NCBI RefSeq assembly: GCF_000785785.1
Contig: NZ_JRQN01000007.1
Location: 33,911-97,910, forward strand
Direction: 5' to 3'
Origin: Streptococcus uberis
Lineage (GTDB): Bacteria; Bacillota; Bacilli; Lactobacillales; Streptococcaceae
DNA length: 64,000 bases
The position numbers were made by a program, and so were the translations under genes. Position 1 is the first letter of the stretch, and every line of letters starts with the position of its first letter. Below are positions 20,709 through 30,965 of this stretch, in pieces. The notes under the pieces were generated by a model. The model searched no databases and was not told where the DNA came from. It worked only from the letters and a program-made list of their open reading frames with translations.

Positions 20709-21154
20709 TTATCTTCCTTCCATAGAATGAGCATGAGTAGAACAACTCCTATTGAAAGATAGGAATCCGCAACATTAAAAATAGCAAAATTCATAAAGTC
20801 TGTATGAATCATATCAACAACATAACCAAGTCTTATTCGGTCAATAAAATTTCCAAGTGCGCCAGACAAAATTAAAACTAATGCTACTTGTTTTACTGCT
20901 ATCATTTGGGACTGTTTATGGTAATAGAACAAAATACCTCCAACAACAAGGAGAGTCATAAGAATAAAAAACCAATGTTGCTCTTGAAGTATTGAAAAAG
21001 CTGCACCTCTATTTTGTAAATAGGTAAGACTAATCACTCCTGGAATTAGTGCCTTTATTTCTCCAAGAGGAATATGTTCGACAATCCACCACTTACTTAG
21101 TTGATCCAGTAGGATGAGGACTAGACTGCCTACAATTAATTTGAACCACTTCAT
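20699..21154 (-). CDS. lspA: Lipoprotein signal peptidase II
   Basis: 151 residues from [24 protein letters not shown]. Four membrane segments are visible, and the two catalytic aspartates lie in [16 protein letters not shown] and [11 protein letters not shown]. It cleaves signal peptides of prolipoproteins after lipidation by Lgt. The start is 4 bases after the LysR gene stop and the end overlaps the pseudouridine synthase gene, so the three are probably co-transcribed. Confidence 0.95.
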   Translation of the reverse strand: MKWFKLIVGSLVLILLDQLSKWWIVEHIPLGEIKALIPGVISLTYLQNRGAAFSILQEQHWFFILMTLLVVGGILFYYHKQSQMIAVKQVALVLILSGALGNFIDRIRLGYVVDMIHTDFMNFAIFNVADSYLSIGVVLLMLILWKEDKWN

Positions 21155-21158
21155 TTCC

Positions 21159-22067
21159 TTAACTTTCTTTTTCTTGTTTAAAATAGTCTTGTAATAACCC
21201 AACAAAACGTAATGCTGTAGAAGAAAGATTCTTATCTTTGCGTTTGATATAAATCATTTCATTTTCAATATGATTAACCAAAGGAATGACCTTGATCCCA
21301 TTCACACTACTTTGATCTAAAAATCCAGAACCAGTCGCAAATGCATCTGTGCGTTCTAAAATGCCATTTAATGTAGCTCTGTCTGTAACATTATAAATCA
21401 AATTTGTTTGATTAGCATTAACAAAATTCTCAGAATAGTACAAATAGTCATCTTTTTCTTGGGTAAATTTGACAACTGGAAAGCCATTTAAATCTTCTAA
21501 CTTTAAATTAGCAAAGCCTGCCAAAGGATGGTCTTTTCTGATATAAATATGAGTTTGAAATGGAATGATATTGACGTATTCTAAGCTCAGCTTTTCCATT
21601 CGTTGAAATAGTCCCTTACGATTCTGAGCATTCAAATAAATAATTCCTATTTCACTATCCCCTTGAGCAACCTCATCTAGAATTTTAATTGTCGTTGTCT
21701 CGAAAATCCGTAATACTTTATGGTCTTTAGCTTCAGTTGCAAAAGTTGTCATTAATGGTGCTAGAAAATCATAATGCTGACTAGCTACAGAAAATTCATT
21801 TTGATCCAAATCAGACTGTGAAAATTGTTTTTCAAAGCTATCAAAAGATTTGACAACTTCTAACGCTTTTTCGTAAAACATCAATCCTTGACTTGTTAAA
21901 ACCGTACCAGTACTCGTTCTTGTAAAGATTTGAAACCCCAGTTCTTCTTCTAGATCTCGAATAGAGACAGATAAACTGGGTTGACTAACATATAATTTAT
22001 TAGCAGCTTCACGAAAAGTTCCGTTATTTGCTATAGCTACTACATAACGTAATTGTTGAATGTTCAT
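21159..22067 (-). CDS. LysR-type transcriptional regulator (CpsY/MtaR-like)
   Basis: 302 residues. N-terminal winged HTH ([29 protein letters not shown]), then a LysR substrate-binding domain. The sequence style and place upstream of lspA fit the streptococcal MtaR/CpsY group, which controls methionine transport genes and surface or immune-evasion traits in S. agalactiae and S. iniae. That assignment is from memory and context. The upstream region holds TATAAT (minus strand, near 22105) and spaced CTAACG/CGTTAG half-sites. Confidence 0.82.
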   Translation of the reverse strand: MNIQQLRYVVAIANNGTFREAANKLYVSQPSLSVSIRDLEEELGFQIFTRTSTGTVLTSQGLMFYEKALEVVKSFDSFEKQFSQSDLDQNEFSVASQHYDFLAPLMTTFATEAKDHKVLRIFETTTIKILDEVAQGDSEIGIIYLNAQNRKGLFQRMEKLSLEYVNIIPFQTHIYIRKDHPLAGFANLKLEDLNGFPVVKFTQEKDDYLYYSENFVNANQTNLIYNVTDRATLNGILERTDAFATGSGFLDQSSVNGIKVIPLVNHIENEMIYIKRKDKNLSSTALRFVGLLQDYFKQEKES

Positions 22068-22266
22068 TTATACTGTTCCTTTATCTAATTACCCTATTAT
22101 ATCAAAAAAAGGGTCATTAGTCTTACTAGCGTAAACATGATATTAGAGACTTTTTGTTTTGACTAAATAACTAACGCTTTAGTAGATGATATCATTATTA
22201 ACGTTAGCAATCTCTTTATTAGTCACCATTTTCACTATCACAGACACATTAGATTACTAAAGAAAA

Positions 22267-22290
22267 AAGCCTCTGTTAGACAGAAGACTT
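22267..22290 (-). terminator. Terminator of rplU-prp-rpmA
   Basis: Stem AAGTCTTCTGT / ACAGAGGCTT (one bulge) followed on the minus strand by TTTTTTCT, 17 bases past the rpmA stop. Confidence 0.8.
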
Positions 22291-22306
22291 TTCTATTTAG
22301 TATGCA

Positions 22307-22600
22307 TTATTTAGCAACTGGGTATACAGATACTTGACGTTTGTCACGACCTTTACGTTCAAAACGTACAACACCTTCAACTTTTGCAAAAAGTGTATCG
22401 TCTCCACCACGACCAACGTTCACACCTGGGTAGATATGAGTTCCGCGTTGACGGAAAAGAATTGATCCACCTGATACAGTTTGACCATCAGCAGCTTTAG
22501 CTCCAAGACGTTTTGCTTGTGAGTCACGACCATTTGATGTAGAACCTCCACCTTTTTTGTGGGCGAAAAGTTGCAAGTTAGCAAGATTCATTTTTAACAT
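22307..22600 (-). CDS. rpmA: 50S ribosomal protein L27
   Basis: 97 residues. The Firmicutes-type N-terminal extension ends in [19 protein letters not shown]. In this group the extension is removed between the F and the AHKKG by the Prp protease, whose gene is immediately upstream. The rest is canonical L27 ([22 protein letters not shown]), which reaches the peptidyl-transferase centre. Confidence 0.97.
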   Translation of the reverse strand: MLKMNLANLQLFAHKKGGGSTSNGRDSQAKRLGAKAADGQTVSGGSILFRQRGTHIYPGVNVGRGGDDTLFAKVEGVVRFERKGRDKRQVSVYPVAK

Positions 22601-22626
22601 AATGTTGTTTCCTCTCTTATATAAAT

Positions 22627-22950
22627 TTAGATGACTTTTGTCTTCACAAACTCAGAAGAGTCTTCAGACAAGGTAGTCATTCCCAGAAGAAAAGATTCAA
22701 ATAACAGTTGAACTTTCTCCTGATTGTCATGTGGAATAGAAATTTTCATATATCCACCTTCAACGTTATTCATTTTTATATCTGCTTGAATATCAGCAAG
22801 AACCTCCAGCGAATTAATAAAGTTAATTGCAAGTGTACTAACCGAAGCGCAAACGATATCAAAGCCAAATTCACCACTGCCAGCGTGGCCTGTCAGTGTT
22901 GCACTGCTCAATGAACCATCCTTTTGACGAGTAAAAATTGCTTTTATCAT
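22627..22950 (-). CDS. prp: Ribosomal-processing cysteine protease Prp (YsxB family)
   Basis: 107 residues. Family motifs with the catalytic pair are present: His in [20 protein letters not shown] and Cys in the same DIVCA segment. Prp removes the N-terminal extension of L27, essential for ribosome assembly in S. aureus. It is encoded, as usual, between rplU and rpmA, with short spacers on both sides. Confidence 0.93.
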   Translation of the reverse strand: MIKAIFTRQKDGSLSSATLTGHAGSGEFGFDIVCASVSTLAINFINSLEVLADIQADIKMNNVEGGYMKISIPHDNQEKVQLLFESFLLGMTTLSEDSSEFVKTKVI

Positions 22951-22959
22951 GACATAAAA

Positions 22960-23274
22960 TTAAGCGTTGATTGCGTTGATGACAACTTTAGTGTAAGGTT
23001 GACGATGACCTTGTTTACGGTGGCTACCTTTTTTAGGTTTATACTTGAAAGTTACAACTTTCTTTTGTTTTCCTTGTTTTTCAACAGTTCCAACTACAGT
23101 AGCTCCTTCAACAACTGGAGTACCAACTACAGTTTTGTCACCACCGACAAGAACAACTTCGTTAAATGTTACTTCTGCTCCAGCTTCAGCGTTGATTTTC
23201 TCAACATAGATAGCTTGACCTACTTCAACTTTAACTTGTTTTCCACCAGTTTTGATGATTGCGTATGTGCTCAT
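22960..23274 (-). CDS. rplU: 50S ribosomal protein L21
   Basis: 104 residues, [20 protein letters not shown] at the start and the basic [11 protein letters not shown] end, typical of L21. AGGAGG precedes the ATG. First gene of the rplU-prp-rpmA operon, behind a structured leader. Confidence 0.97.
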   Translation of the reverse strand: MSTYAIIKTGGKQVKVEVGQAIYVEKINAEAGAEVTFNEVVLVGGDKTVVGTPVVEGATVVGTVEKQGKQKKVVTFKYKPKKGSHRKQGHRQPYTKVVINAINA

Positions 23275-23397
23275 GATGCACCTCCTATAAATTTGTTGTG
23301 AGGTTTCCCTCTGTGAAGACTCGCCAGTTATCGTGAGATAGTTATCTACTTATATACGATTTTCGTGCGGTTGCACAGGATGTGCACTTAGTCAACA
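23275..23397 (-). ncRNA. L21-type ribosomal protein leader
   Basis: About 120 bases between promoter and rplU are non-coding but structured on the minus strand: an early hairpin TGCACA-TCC-TGTGCA (23372-23386), then TCGT...ACGA enclosing a TAGAT/ATCTC-rich arm, then GGCGAGTC. Position and shape fit the Firmicutes L21 leader, thought to bind L21 for feedback. A covariance search would settle the family. Confidence 0.6.
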
Positions 23398-23402
23398 TTA
23401 CT

Positions 23403-23431
23403 ATTATAGCAATACCATTATTATTTAGCAA
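23403..23431 (-). promoter_or_regulatory. rplU operon promoter
   Basis: Minus strand -35 TTGCTA (23426-23431), 17-base spacer ending TGC, -10 TATAAT (23403-23408), giving an extended -10. Confidence 0.75.
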
Positions 23432-23459
23432 GTATTTTGAGATTTTTTTATTAAATAAT

Positions 23460-24650
23460 TTACCATTTCAAATTAACATGATCAACCATTTCTTTATAAG
23501 CAACGTCTACTTTTTCTTGTGTCACCTTATCAATTTTTTTCCGATATTTTCCTCCCTTAATAAAATCCTCTAAAACTAAGGTTCGATAATTATATAACTC
23601 ATATCCGTCTTTACCAACAACACCTCGTTCTTTTGCAATTACCATTGTCGGATGAGCTTTAACGGTTTTTATTGTTGTTTTCTTTCCAGTTTTACTAATT
23701 GTAACATCCATTAAAAGACCACGTTCAGTCCATATGTCATCTACAGTTTCTAAACGCTGATTGGATATAAAATTACCCATAGAATATATAATAAACTTTT
23801 TATCTTTACCTTTTTTGATAACTTGAGCAGGTTCTACGACATGTGGGTGTCCTCCAAAAATAATATCCGCCCCCCATGTCACCATATTTTGATACAGTTC
23901 TTTTTGTTTATCGGTTGGCTGTAATGCATATTCAACACCATCTTGTGGCATGACTATTGTAATATCTGCTATCTTTTCAGCCTTTTGAATGTCAGCTTTT
24001 ATTTTCTTTTCATCAAAATCAGACATATGTTTGTCATACTCTGTTTTTGTTAAGTTGGCTTCCATCCCATTATAACCGTACGAATAACCTAAAATAGCTA
24101 TTTTGATGCCATTCACATTTTTGATCAGAAAATTTTCCTTTGATCGGTCCTTGCTGTATATCCCGATACTATCAATGCCAAGTTTTTTAAATGTGTTTTT
24201 TGTATTAATTGCACCGGCTAAGCCAGAGTCTAAAATATGGTTATGTGCTAAATCAACAACGTCATAGCCAGTTTCCTTTATTGCACTAGCGATTTCTCTT
24301 GGCGCATTAAATAAAGGATAGCCGGCAAGTGGATAGTCCGGACTAATTGTTCCTTCGTAATCACCGATAGCTAAATCTGCACGGCTAATACGCTCTTTGA
24401 CAAATTCAAAATAAGGATTGAAATCATAATGACCAGCTTGTGTTTCAGCACTCATATATAAGCCATCGTGGATAAGGATATCTCCATTTGCAACAATTTG
24501 GGCTGTTTTTGTCTTAGATTCTTTAGTTGAGGACTGTGTATCATGTTTCCTAAAACTCAAAAAATCGTAAATTAAACCAAAAATTAATATCGACACAATT
24601 ACTACTAAAACATAATAAATAAGTTTACGTATCAGCTTGTTTTGATCCAT
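23460..24650 (-). CDS. CapA-family membrane-anchored metallophosphatase-like protein
   Basis: 396 residues. One N-terminal membrane segment (LIYYVLVVIVSILIFGLIYDFL) anchors a large extracellular domain of the PGA_cap/CapA superfamily, with metal-site-like motifs NGDILIHDGL, IGDYEGTISP, DLAHNHILDSG and GGHPHVVEP. CapA (PgsA) works in poly-gamma-glutamate capsule synthesis of Bacillus, but no pgsB/pgsC genes are next to it. Stand-alone streptococcal homologues are of uncertain role. The stop lies about 50 bases from the rplU promoter. Confidence 0.8.
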   Translation of the reverse strand: MDQNKLIRKLIYYVLVVIVSILIFGLIYDFLSFRKHDTQSSTKESKTKTAQIVANGDILIHDGLYMSAETQAGHYDFNPYFEFVKERISRADLAIGDYEGTISPDYPLAGYPLFNAPREIASAIKETGYDVVDLAHNHILDSGLAGAINTKNTFKKLGIDSIGIYSKDRSKENFLIKNVNGIKIAILGYSYGYNGMEANLTKTEYDKHMSDFDEKKIKADIQKAEKIADITIVMPQDGVEYALQPTDKQKELYQNMVTWGADIIFGGHPHVVEPAQVIKKGKDKKFIIYSMGNFISNQRLETVDDIWTERGLLMDVTISKTGKKTTIKTVKAHPTMVIAKERGVVGKDGYELYNYRTLVLEDFIKGGKYRKKIDKVTQEKVDVAYKEMVDHVNLKW

Positions 24651-24750
24651 TACATCACCACCTCTTTACCCCAATAGTATATCATATTCGAAATCCCTTT
24701 CATAGATAGAAGAAAAGCAATCCTTTCGTAAAAAAGATTACTTTTTCATG

Positions 24751-25965
24751 TTATAAAAGAACATCAATCAAATCAGACATTTCATCACTTGTTTGCTCTG
24801 GTCCAATTTCAGTAACTCTAATGCCGGCTACTGCACGCGCAACTAATCCTTCAATATCAAAACGTTCTTCATACTTTTCAACATTTTTTAACTTAGGGTT
24901 AGTTTTAGGACGATCTGGCGCAAAAATTGTACAACAATCTTCAAATGGTTGAATTGAAATATCAAAGGTATCAATGGCTTGTGCAATATCAATAATTTCT
25001 AATTTATCCATTGTAACAACTGGTCTAATGACTGGAGTTGATGTTACAGCATTAATGGCTTGCATGCTTTCCAAGGTCTGACTTGCAACTTGTCCAAGGC
25101 TTTCACCATTAATAATAACTAAGCCACTACGACTGGCACGGATGGCATCTGTAATCCGCATCATAAAACGACGCGTTAAGGTCATCAGGTAAGCTTCTGG
25201 AGCTTTATCTTTAATTTCCTCTTGGATTTCTGTGAACGGCACTTCAATAAATTGAATATTGCCACCAAATCTCACTAGGCGACGTGTTAACTCTTGTGCT
25301 TTTTTCAAAGCACCAGGACTTGTATAAGGCGGACTAGCAAAGTGAACTGCCTCAATTTCGACACCACGTTTCAATGCTAAGTAGCCAGCAACTGGGGAAT
25401 CAATACCTCCAGAAAGCATCAGCATCCCTTTTCCTGATGTACCTACTGGAAGGCCACCAGCACCTTTAATGTCTTCATATGAAATATAAGCTGCTTCATC
25501 ACGAATCTCAACTTTCAAATTAACATCTGGTTTTTTCATTTGCGCTTGAATATTTGGTAAAACCTCAAAAACAGCACCACCTAAAGTTCGATTTAATTCA
25601 GTACTGTCTAATTCAAAATTGTGATCGCTGCGCTTACCAGAAATTTTGAAGGTCATGCCCTCAAAATAAAGACCTGTCATAATTTGCTGAACGGATTCAA
25701 TGAGTACTGGCACACTCTTTTCCACTTTGTAGACAGGAGAAAGTGCTTGAATTCCAAAAACATGCTTTAATGCTTCAATTACCGGCTCATATGCTGTTCC
25801 ATTTAAAAAGACGTGTGTTCTATCTCTATCAGAATGAACCTTAATTTCTGGATAGATGGAAAGAACATCCTGAATATTACGCTTTAATTTGTTAATAAAG
25901 CGCATGCGATTTTTTCCTTTGGTTGACAATTCGCCATGTCTAACCATAATTTCTGAGTATTGCAT
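24751..25965 (-). CDS. thiI: tRNA 4-thiouridine synthase / sulfurtransferase ThiI
   Basis: 404 residues from [21 protein letters not shown], the family start. NFLD and THUMP domains (about residues 1-165), then the PP-loop domain with [14 protein letters not shown] near 185. It lacks the C-terminal rhodanese domain of E. coli ThiI, as in most Firmicutes. It adenylates U8 of tRNA and inserts sulfur from the neighbouring cysteine desulfurase; thiI follows the desulfurase gene by one base, so they work together. Confidence 0.95.
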   Translation of the reverse strand: MQYSEIMVRHGELSTKGKNRMRFINKLKRNIQDVLSIYPEIKVHSDRDRTHVFLNGTAYEPVIEALKHVFGIQALSPVYKVEKSVPVLIESVQQIMTGLYFEGMTFKISGKRSDHNFELDSTELNRTLGGAVFEVLPNIQAQMKKPDVNLKVEIRDEAAYISYEDIKGAGGLPVGTSGKGMLMLSGGIDSPVAGYLALKRGVEIEAVHFASPPYTSPGALKKAQELTRRLVRFGGNIQFIEVPFTEIQEEIKDKAPEAYLMTLTRRFMMRITDAIRASRSGLVIINGESLGQVASQTLESMQAINAVTSTPVIRPVVTMDKLEIIDIAQAIDTFDISIQPFEDCCTIFAPDRPKTNPKLKNVEKYEERFDIEGLVARAVAGIRVTEIGPEQTSDEMSDLIDVLL

Positions 25966-25966
25966 A

Positions 25967-27107
25967 TTATCTAACTTTCTGTGTTTTATCATAAATCTGT
26001 TTAAAGATAGTTAAAAATTGTTCAACCTGCCCCATATCATTATCATCATCTAAACTGATGCGAACTGCAGTCTGAGCAGACTGTAACGGAACTCCCATAG
26101 CAATTAAAGTCCCCGCTGGTTTTCCAGCCTTTGAAGAGCAGGCACTAGTTGTCGAAATGTAAATATCATGATTCTCAAATGCATGGACTAAAACTTCTCC
26201 ACGGACACCTTTTATTCCAAAAGTAAGAATATTTGGTACGAATTCATCAATACCTGAAAACATAGTAACATCTTCATAGTCCGAAATAGCCTCAAATAAG
26301 ACCTTTTTCATGACTGAAATTTTCTTAATAGTCACTTCTTCATGCTCTTTTACAAGACGGAGCGCCTTGGCCATACTGGCAATCGCAGGAAGATTTTCAG
26401 TTGTTGACCGTAGCCCTTTTTCCTGACCGCCACCATTTAATAATGGACTAAGTCTTTTTCCAGATTTGATATAAAGAAACCCTACACCACGAACTGCATG
26501 AAACTTATGCCCAGAAAAAGAGGCAAAATCGACACGGTCAGTCAGGAACTCTTGTTGGTAGCTTACCAATTGCCTGAACAGCATCGACGTGAAAGGCAAT
26601 GCCTGGCTTATCAGCTAATAGTTCTGAAATAGCTTTGATAGGTTGAATAGAACCAATTTCATTATTCACAGCCATAATGGATACTAAAATGGTATCTTTG
26701 CGAATTAAAGATGCTAACTGATTGACGTCAACAATCCCCTCTTTAGTTACAGGTACACGTGAAATAGAGAAGCCTTGTTCTTCTAGCCATTTTGCACTTT
26801 CACTAACAGCGGGATGCTCAATAGCTGAAATAATAATGTGCTTGCCAAAGTTAGCTTTTTCAAAAGCCAAGCCTTTTAATGCCCAATTATCACTCTCCGT
26901 TCCGCCCGAGGTAAATACAATCTCTTGTTCACTACAAGCTAATAAATCCGCAATTTGTTTACGCGAGGCTTGTAAAATACGACTAGCATTTGTACCAAGC
27001 TGGTGTAGACTAGAGGGATTACCATAAATTTTACTTGCAACTTCCTGATAAGTTCTTAGAGCTTGAGGATCAGGCATTGTCGTTGCAGCATTATCAAAAT
27101 ATATCAT
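25967..27107 (-). CDS. IscS/NifS-type cysteine desulfurase, frameshifted
   Basis: Two overlapping frames make one class V aminotransferase of about 380 residues. The first (27107 down) holds [31 protein letters not shown] and the cofactor aspartate in [11 protein letters not shown]. The second holds the PLP lysine (SFSGHKFH) and the mobile Cys loop ([10 protein letters not shown]). They join if one base is removed near 26540-26548; the DAVQ-to-SGHK spacing then matches family members exactly. This single extra base is real or a sequencing error. It supplies sulfur to ThiI, encoded one base downstream (NifZ/IscS-like partner of ThiI). Confidence 0.85.
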
Positions 27108-27227
27108 GCGTCACTTCCTAAAATAATCAATGTCTCTATTTTAACACAAAATACGCTAAATAACAGAACCAGCCAATTAAAGAAAAATTTACTCCATATT
27201 TTAAGTGACTCACATCACTGTAAATGG

Positions 27228-27256
27228 TTGACGTAGTATTTTTTGAAGCTTATACT
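27228..27256 (+). promoter_or_regulatory. Promoter of the small membrane protein gene at 27331
   Basis: -35 TTGACG (27228-27233), 17-base spacer, -10 TATACT (27251-27256), about 70 bases before the start codon. Confidence 0.7.
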
Positions 27257-27330
27257 ATTAAGTGAACTTTTTAATTTTAAAGTTACTTGACTTGTTAGAA
27301 ACTAAAATTTATTAAATATAAGGAGTTATG

Positions 27331-27750
27331 ATGTCATCAAATTATTCTCGCAAAAATAAAAATCCCAATAAAAAATCTGTCCCTACCAAACATATCGCTA
27401 CTGGTTTGTCTGCTCTTCAAAAAACGATTGCACTAGTTGGGGGGATTTTATCAATAATTGTTGCTACTATTACGATTACAAGAACCTTACATCCTCAAGA
27501 TGCCAACTCAAAAGATAAAAATTCACAAGATTCTAGCTCAACAATTGTTAAAATAATTGAGAAAGAAACCAGTAAACAATCTAGTACTACTGAACAACCT
27601 AATAATCCAAGTCCAACTCTCCCAAGTAGTTCAATTGAAACAAACCAATCTAATACTACAACAACTGGTAATTCTGACAATCACCAATCCTCTCCGTCTA
27701 GTCAAGCAACGGTTCCAAGTGAAACTAATACAAGTACCAGCTCACAATAA
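27331..27750 (+). CDS. Small single-pass membrane protein with a Ser/Thr/Asn-rich outer tail (hypothetical)
   Basis: 139 residues: a basic N-terminus (RKNKNPNKKSVPTKH), one membrane segment (TIALVGGILSIIVATITI, near residues 33-52) and a low-complexity tail of Ser, Thr, Asn, Gln and Pro. No catalytic motif or LPxTG anchor. Similar short proteins are annotated in many streptococci without a function. Two ATGs are adjacent; the second (27331) is better spaced from GGAG. The tail composition resembles glycosylated or wall-spanning linkers, so it is a conceivable GtfA/GtfB target, which is speculation. Confidence 0.75.
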   Translation: MSSNYSRKNKNPNKKSVPTKHIATGLSALQKTIALVGGILSIIVATITITRTLHPQDANSKDKNSQDSSSTIVKIIEKETSKQSSTTEQPNNPSPTLPSSSIETNQSNTTTTGNSDNHQSSPSSQATVPSETNTSTSSQ

Positions 27751-27755
27751 TCACC

Positions 27756-27786
27756 AAGTCTGAGTAGCTGCTCAGACTTGACTTTT
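27756..27786 (+). terminator. Terminator after the small membrane protein gene
   Basis: Perfect 9-base arms AAGTCTGAG / CTCAGACTT with a 6-base loop, followed by GACTTTTGTCAATTTT. The T tract is imperfect, so read-through into folC is possible. Confidence 0.7.
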
Positions 27787-27815
27787 GTCAATTTTGTAAT
27801 AAAAGGAGGCTGCTG

Positions 27816-29081
27816 ATGACCATTCAAGAAGCAATCAATTGGATTCATAGTTTTAAAGCCAATGGTCGCAAGGTTGACTTAGACTTAATGCATTGGCTCT
27901 TGCAAGAGCTAGGTAACCCGCAAACAAAATTTCCTGCTATCCATGTTGTTGGAACTAATGGAAAAGGCTCCGTTACTGCTTATCTGAGAAGTCTCTTTTC
28001 TCAAGCCGGCTATAAAACAGGAAGTTTCACCTCACCCTTTATTACGCGATTCAACGAACGCATCGCCATTGACAGTCATGACATTCCTGATAAAGCTTTA
28101 ATTCAAGCTGTTCAACTCTTAAAACCTCTCATTCAAGAACTCCCTCTAAAGACACAGTGGAACCGCCCGACAGAATTTGAAGTTGTTACGCTTTTGATGT
28201 TCATTTATTTTGCTAATATAGCCCCTGTTGATCTTGCCATCATTGAAGCAGGAATTGGGGGAAAAAGTGATGCCACTAATGTCTTTCAAGCCCTAGCTGT
28301 TGTGTGTCCCTCAATAAGTCTTGACCACCAAGAAAAACTTGGTCAGACAATAAAAAGTATCGCACAGCATAAGGCTGGTGTGATAAAAGGTCATGAGTAT
28401 GTGATTTTGGGCAGATTGGATGCTAGCGCAAGCCAAATTTTTGAACAAGAAGTCACTAATCACCGAAGTAAACTTTATGCCTTAGGCAAAGCCTTCTCCA
28501 TTGATTCTTACAACAATCACTTTGATTTTCACTGGCATAATCAATCTATAAAGGGCCTTTCTCTTCAACTGCTTGGTCAGCACCAACAGGACAATGCAAG
28601 TTTAGCAATCATGACAGCTCTGCTATTACAAAAAGAATTCCCTAAGATACAGTCTGACATGATTCCTCAAACCTTAGCTCAGGTAAAATGGCCAGGGCGA
28701 ACAGAATTTTTGACGGACAATCTCATTTTAGATGGAGCGCATAATCAAGACTCTATCTTAAAATTAAAAGAATTACTTGTAACTAATTTTAGTCACCGAA
28801 AAATTCATATTCTTTTTGCTGGTCTGCATCGCAAACCGTTAGTTGAATTACTCGATATCTTGGCTGATTTTGAGATTTCTGTTACCCATTTTGATTTTCC
28901 TGAAGCTGAGCAATTAGAAAGCTATCCTGAAAAATACTTACGGGTGGCTGATTTTAGAACTTGGTTGACTGCTAGTCAATCCACTAGCGATCTCTACGTC
29001 GTTACAGGCTCACTCTATTTTATTTCTCAAGTCCGCAACTATTGGTTACAAACAAACACCTTAAAAGCCGATCAATCTTGA
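27816..29081 (+). CDS. folC: Folylpolyglutamate synthase / dihydrofolate synthase FolC
   Basis: 421 residues. The Mur-ligase ATP loop VVGTNGKGSVTAYL, SFTSPFITRFNERI and IEAGIGGKSDATN are typical of FolC. It adds glutamate to dihydropteroate and to folates. GGAGGC lies upstream of the ATG. The stop codon falls inside the stem of the terminator shared with gor. Confidence 0.95.
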   Translation: MTIQEAINWIHSFKANGRKVDLDLMHWLLQELGNPQTKFPAIHVVGTNGKGSVTAYLRSLFSQAGYKTGSFTSPFITRFNERIAIDSHDIPDKALIQAVQLLKPLIQELPLKTQWNRPTEFEVVTLLMFIYFANIAPVDLAIIEAGIGGKSDATNVFQALAVVCPSISLDHQEKLGQTIKSIAQHKAGVIKGHEYVILGRLDASASQIFEQEVTNHRSKLYALGKAFSIDSYNNHFDFHWHNQSIKGLSLQLLGQHQQDNASLAIMTALLLQKEFPKIQSDMIPQTLAQVKWPGRTEFLTDNLILDGAHNQDSILKLKELLVTNFSHRKIHILFAGLHRKPLVELLDILADFEISVTHFDFPEAEQLESYPEKYLRVADFRTWLTASQSTSDLYVVTGSLYFISQVRNYWLQTNTLKADQS

Positions 29082-29090
29082 CCGGCTTTT
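29063..29090. terminator. Convergent terminator between folC and gor
   Basis: Arms AAAAGCCG(A)TC and GA(C)CGGCTTTT followed by TTCT. It overlaps the folC stop and lies 2 bases past the gor stop, so it can serve both strands. Confidence 0.8.
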
Positions 29091-29092
29091 TT

Positions 29093-30445
29093 CTATCTCA
29101 TCGTGACAAATTCTTCTGAACCTGTTGGATGAATGGCTACTGTATTGTCAAAGTCAGCTTTGGTCGCGCCCATTTTGATAGCAACAGCAAACCCTTGAAT
29201 CATTTCATCAACGCCGTAACCTATACCATGAAGTCCAACTATTTTTTCATCTTCCCCTTGGGTCACTAATTTCATCTTGCAAATTTGACGATGGTCAGTG
29301 ACAGCTGTATACATAGAAGTAAAACTAGACTGATAAACCTTAATGTTTTCTTGTCCAAAGGTATCTTTAGCTTCATCTTCTGTCAAACCAACTGAGCCCA
29401 TTGCAGGGTGGCTGAAAATAACTGTTGGAACCGTCGAATAATCTAATTTTTCGTCAGCCTTACCATTAAAGAGTCTTTCTGATAAGCGTCGTCCAGCGGC
29501 AACTGCAACTGGCGTTAAGGCTAATTTACCATTGATATCCCCTACAGCATAAACACCGTCAACTGAAGTGTTTTCATAGGCATCCGTTTTGATAAAGCCT
29601 TTATCATTTAATGCTACGCCCGTATTTTCTAAACCAAATCCACTTGTATTAGGTTTGCGACCAATTGCCCAGATAACTTGATCAACGACTAATTGACTAC
29701 CATCTTTCTTCGTCAATAAAATCGACTTGTCATCGTTTTTATATAAGCTTGCTACCTCTGTTTCCCGATGAAGTTCTATACCAGACTCTGCCATTTCTTC
29801 CACCAAACTAGAAACAATATCTTTATCAAAGGTCCTTAGTGGACGATCATGACGAACAAGTAAGTGTGTTTCAGAACCAAGTGCATTCAGAACGCCAGCA
29901 ATTTCCACAGCAATATAGCCAGCACCAATAATGGCAGTTCGTTTAGGAATCCTATCTAAGGCAAAGAAGCCATCAGAAGTTATCCCTAATTCAGCTCCTG
30001 GAATATCTTTAGGAATAATTGGATGACCACCCGTCGCAATCAGAATGTGAGGTGCTGTATAGGTTTCCCCACCTGCTTGAATGGTATGGGCATCAATGAA
30101 GTTTGCGTAAGCATAGATTTGTTCAACACCTGTTGCTTTAAAACCTCTTTGATAAGATTGATGTATACGCTCAATATAGGCTTGCCTATTAGCTTTTAAA
30201 GTTGCAAAATCAAAGTCAATAGATGATAATGTGAACCCATAATCAAGGGCATAGGTTTGAATGGTATCTGCGACTTGTGCGCCATACCACATCACTTTTT
30301 TAGGAACACAGCCAAGATTAACACAAGTACCACCAATCTCTGAAGCCTCAATCAATAACACTTTAGTACCGTGACTGGCCGCTCTATTTGCTGACGCAAT
30401 TCCAGCACTGCCACCACCAATAACAATATAATCATATGTTTTCAT
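29093..30445 (-). CDS. gor: Glutathione-disulfide reductase
   Basis: 450 residues. FAD Rossmann motif ([15 protein letters not shown]), redox-active pair in [21 protein letters not shown] motif ([16 protein letters not shown]) and the C-terminal dimer signature with catalytic His ([12 protein letters not shown] ... [11 protein letters not shown]). It keeps glutathione reduced; streptococci import glutathione or make it with GshF. Confidence 0.94.
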   Translation of the reverse strand: MKTYDYIVIGGGSAGIASANRAASHGTKVLLIEASEIGGTCVNLGCVPKKVMWYGAQVADTIQTYALDYGFTLSSIDFDFATLKANRQAYIERIHQSYQRGFKATGVEQIYAYANFIDAHTIQAGGETYTAPHILIATGGHPIIPKDIPGAELGITSDGFFALDRIPKRTAIIGAGYIAVEIAGVLNALGSETHLLVRHDRPLRTFDKDIVSSLVEEMAESGIELHRETEVASLYKNDDKSILLTKKDGSQLVVDQVIWAIGRKPNTSGFGLENTGVALNDKGFIKTDAYENTSVDGVYAVGDINGKLALTPVAVAAGRRLSERLFNGKADEKLDYSTVPTVIFSHPAMGSVGLTEDEAKDTFGQENIKVYQSSFTSMYTAVTDHRQICKMKLVTQGEDEKIVGLHGIGYGVDEMIQGFAVAIKMGATKADFDNTVAIHPTGSEEFVTMR

Positions 30446-30517
30446 AATACATACCTAATTACTTTCTGATAATAATGTAACATATTTCAAAATTCGCCTC
30501 AACAAATAAAATTGCAG

Positions 30518-30554
30518 AAAAAAACTTAGAATCATTAGAGATTCTAAGTTTTTT
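30518..30554 (-). terminator. Terminator after the YlbF-like gene
   Basis: Arms AAAACTTAGAAT and ATTCTAAGTTTT around an 8-base loop, with A and T runs outside; intrinsic terminator on the minus strand just past 30567. Confidence 0.85.
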
Positions 30555-30566
30555 GAGCAGATTAGC

Positions 30567-30905
30567 TTAAAGTAAATCTTTAAGTGGTGTGAAAATAATA
30601 CGTTCTAAATCAGTCACATAAACAGACAATGCTTGTTGGGCATCAAAATAAGCTTTTAATAAGTTATTTGCTTCTATTTTTTGGCTTAATTCTTGAATAG
30701 CAGTCTGTTCTTCAGGACTCGGCATTTGACCTGATTGCATCATTGATTGAATTTTTTCTTGCATTTGAATAAAGTCATCAAAAAGGCTATTCGCATCGCT
30801 GTCTCCTTTGATAGCATCTTTTGCTGATTCTACTTTTTTATACTCAGGAAGTGCTCTTAAAGCTCTTTCAATTTTATTAGCATAGTCATATATTTCTTGT
30901 GACAT
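30567..30905 (-). CDS. YlbF/YmcA (UPF0342) family protein
   Basis: 112 residues, all helical in character, with [26 protein letters not shown] and [20 protein letters not shown]. This matches the UPF0342/Com_YlbF family. In B. subtilis, YlbF-YmcA-YaaT form a complex that modulates RNase Y; streptococcal members of this branch are uncharacterised. It lies downstream of the aroC 3' end and has its own ribosome site. Confidence 0.85.
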   Translation of the reverse strand: MSQEIYDYANKIERALRALPEYKKVESAKDAIKGDSDANSLFDDFIQMQEKIQSMMQSGQMPSPEEQTAIQELSQKIEANNLLKAYFDAQQALSVYVTDLERIIFTPLKDLL

Positions 30906-30965
30906 TCGTATTCTCCTTTTAGTTATATTGTCTTAATCATATCATATCTATGATACCTTTGTCTT

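Noticed and set aside
22924..23301. 125-residue plus-strand frame opposite rplU
   Set aside because: It is a low-complexity Phe/Asn/Ser reading complementary to a ribosomal protein gene.
23460..24650. CapA-like gene as part of a poly-gamma-glutamate capsule system
   Set aside because: No pgsB, pgsC or pgsE partner lies beside it.
27495..27763. Alternative frames within the small membrane protein gene
   Set aside because: They come from repetitive Ser/Thr/Asn codons; only one frame has the basic-membrane-tail layout and a ribosome site.
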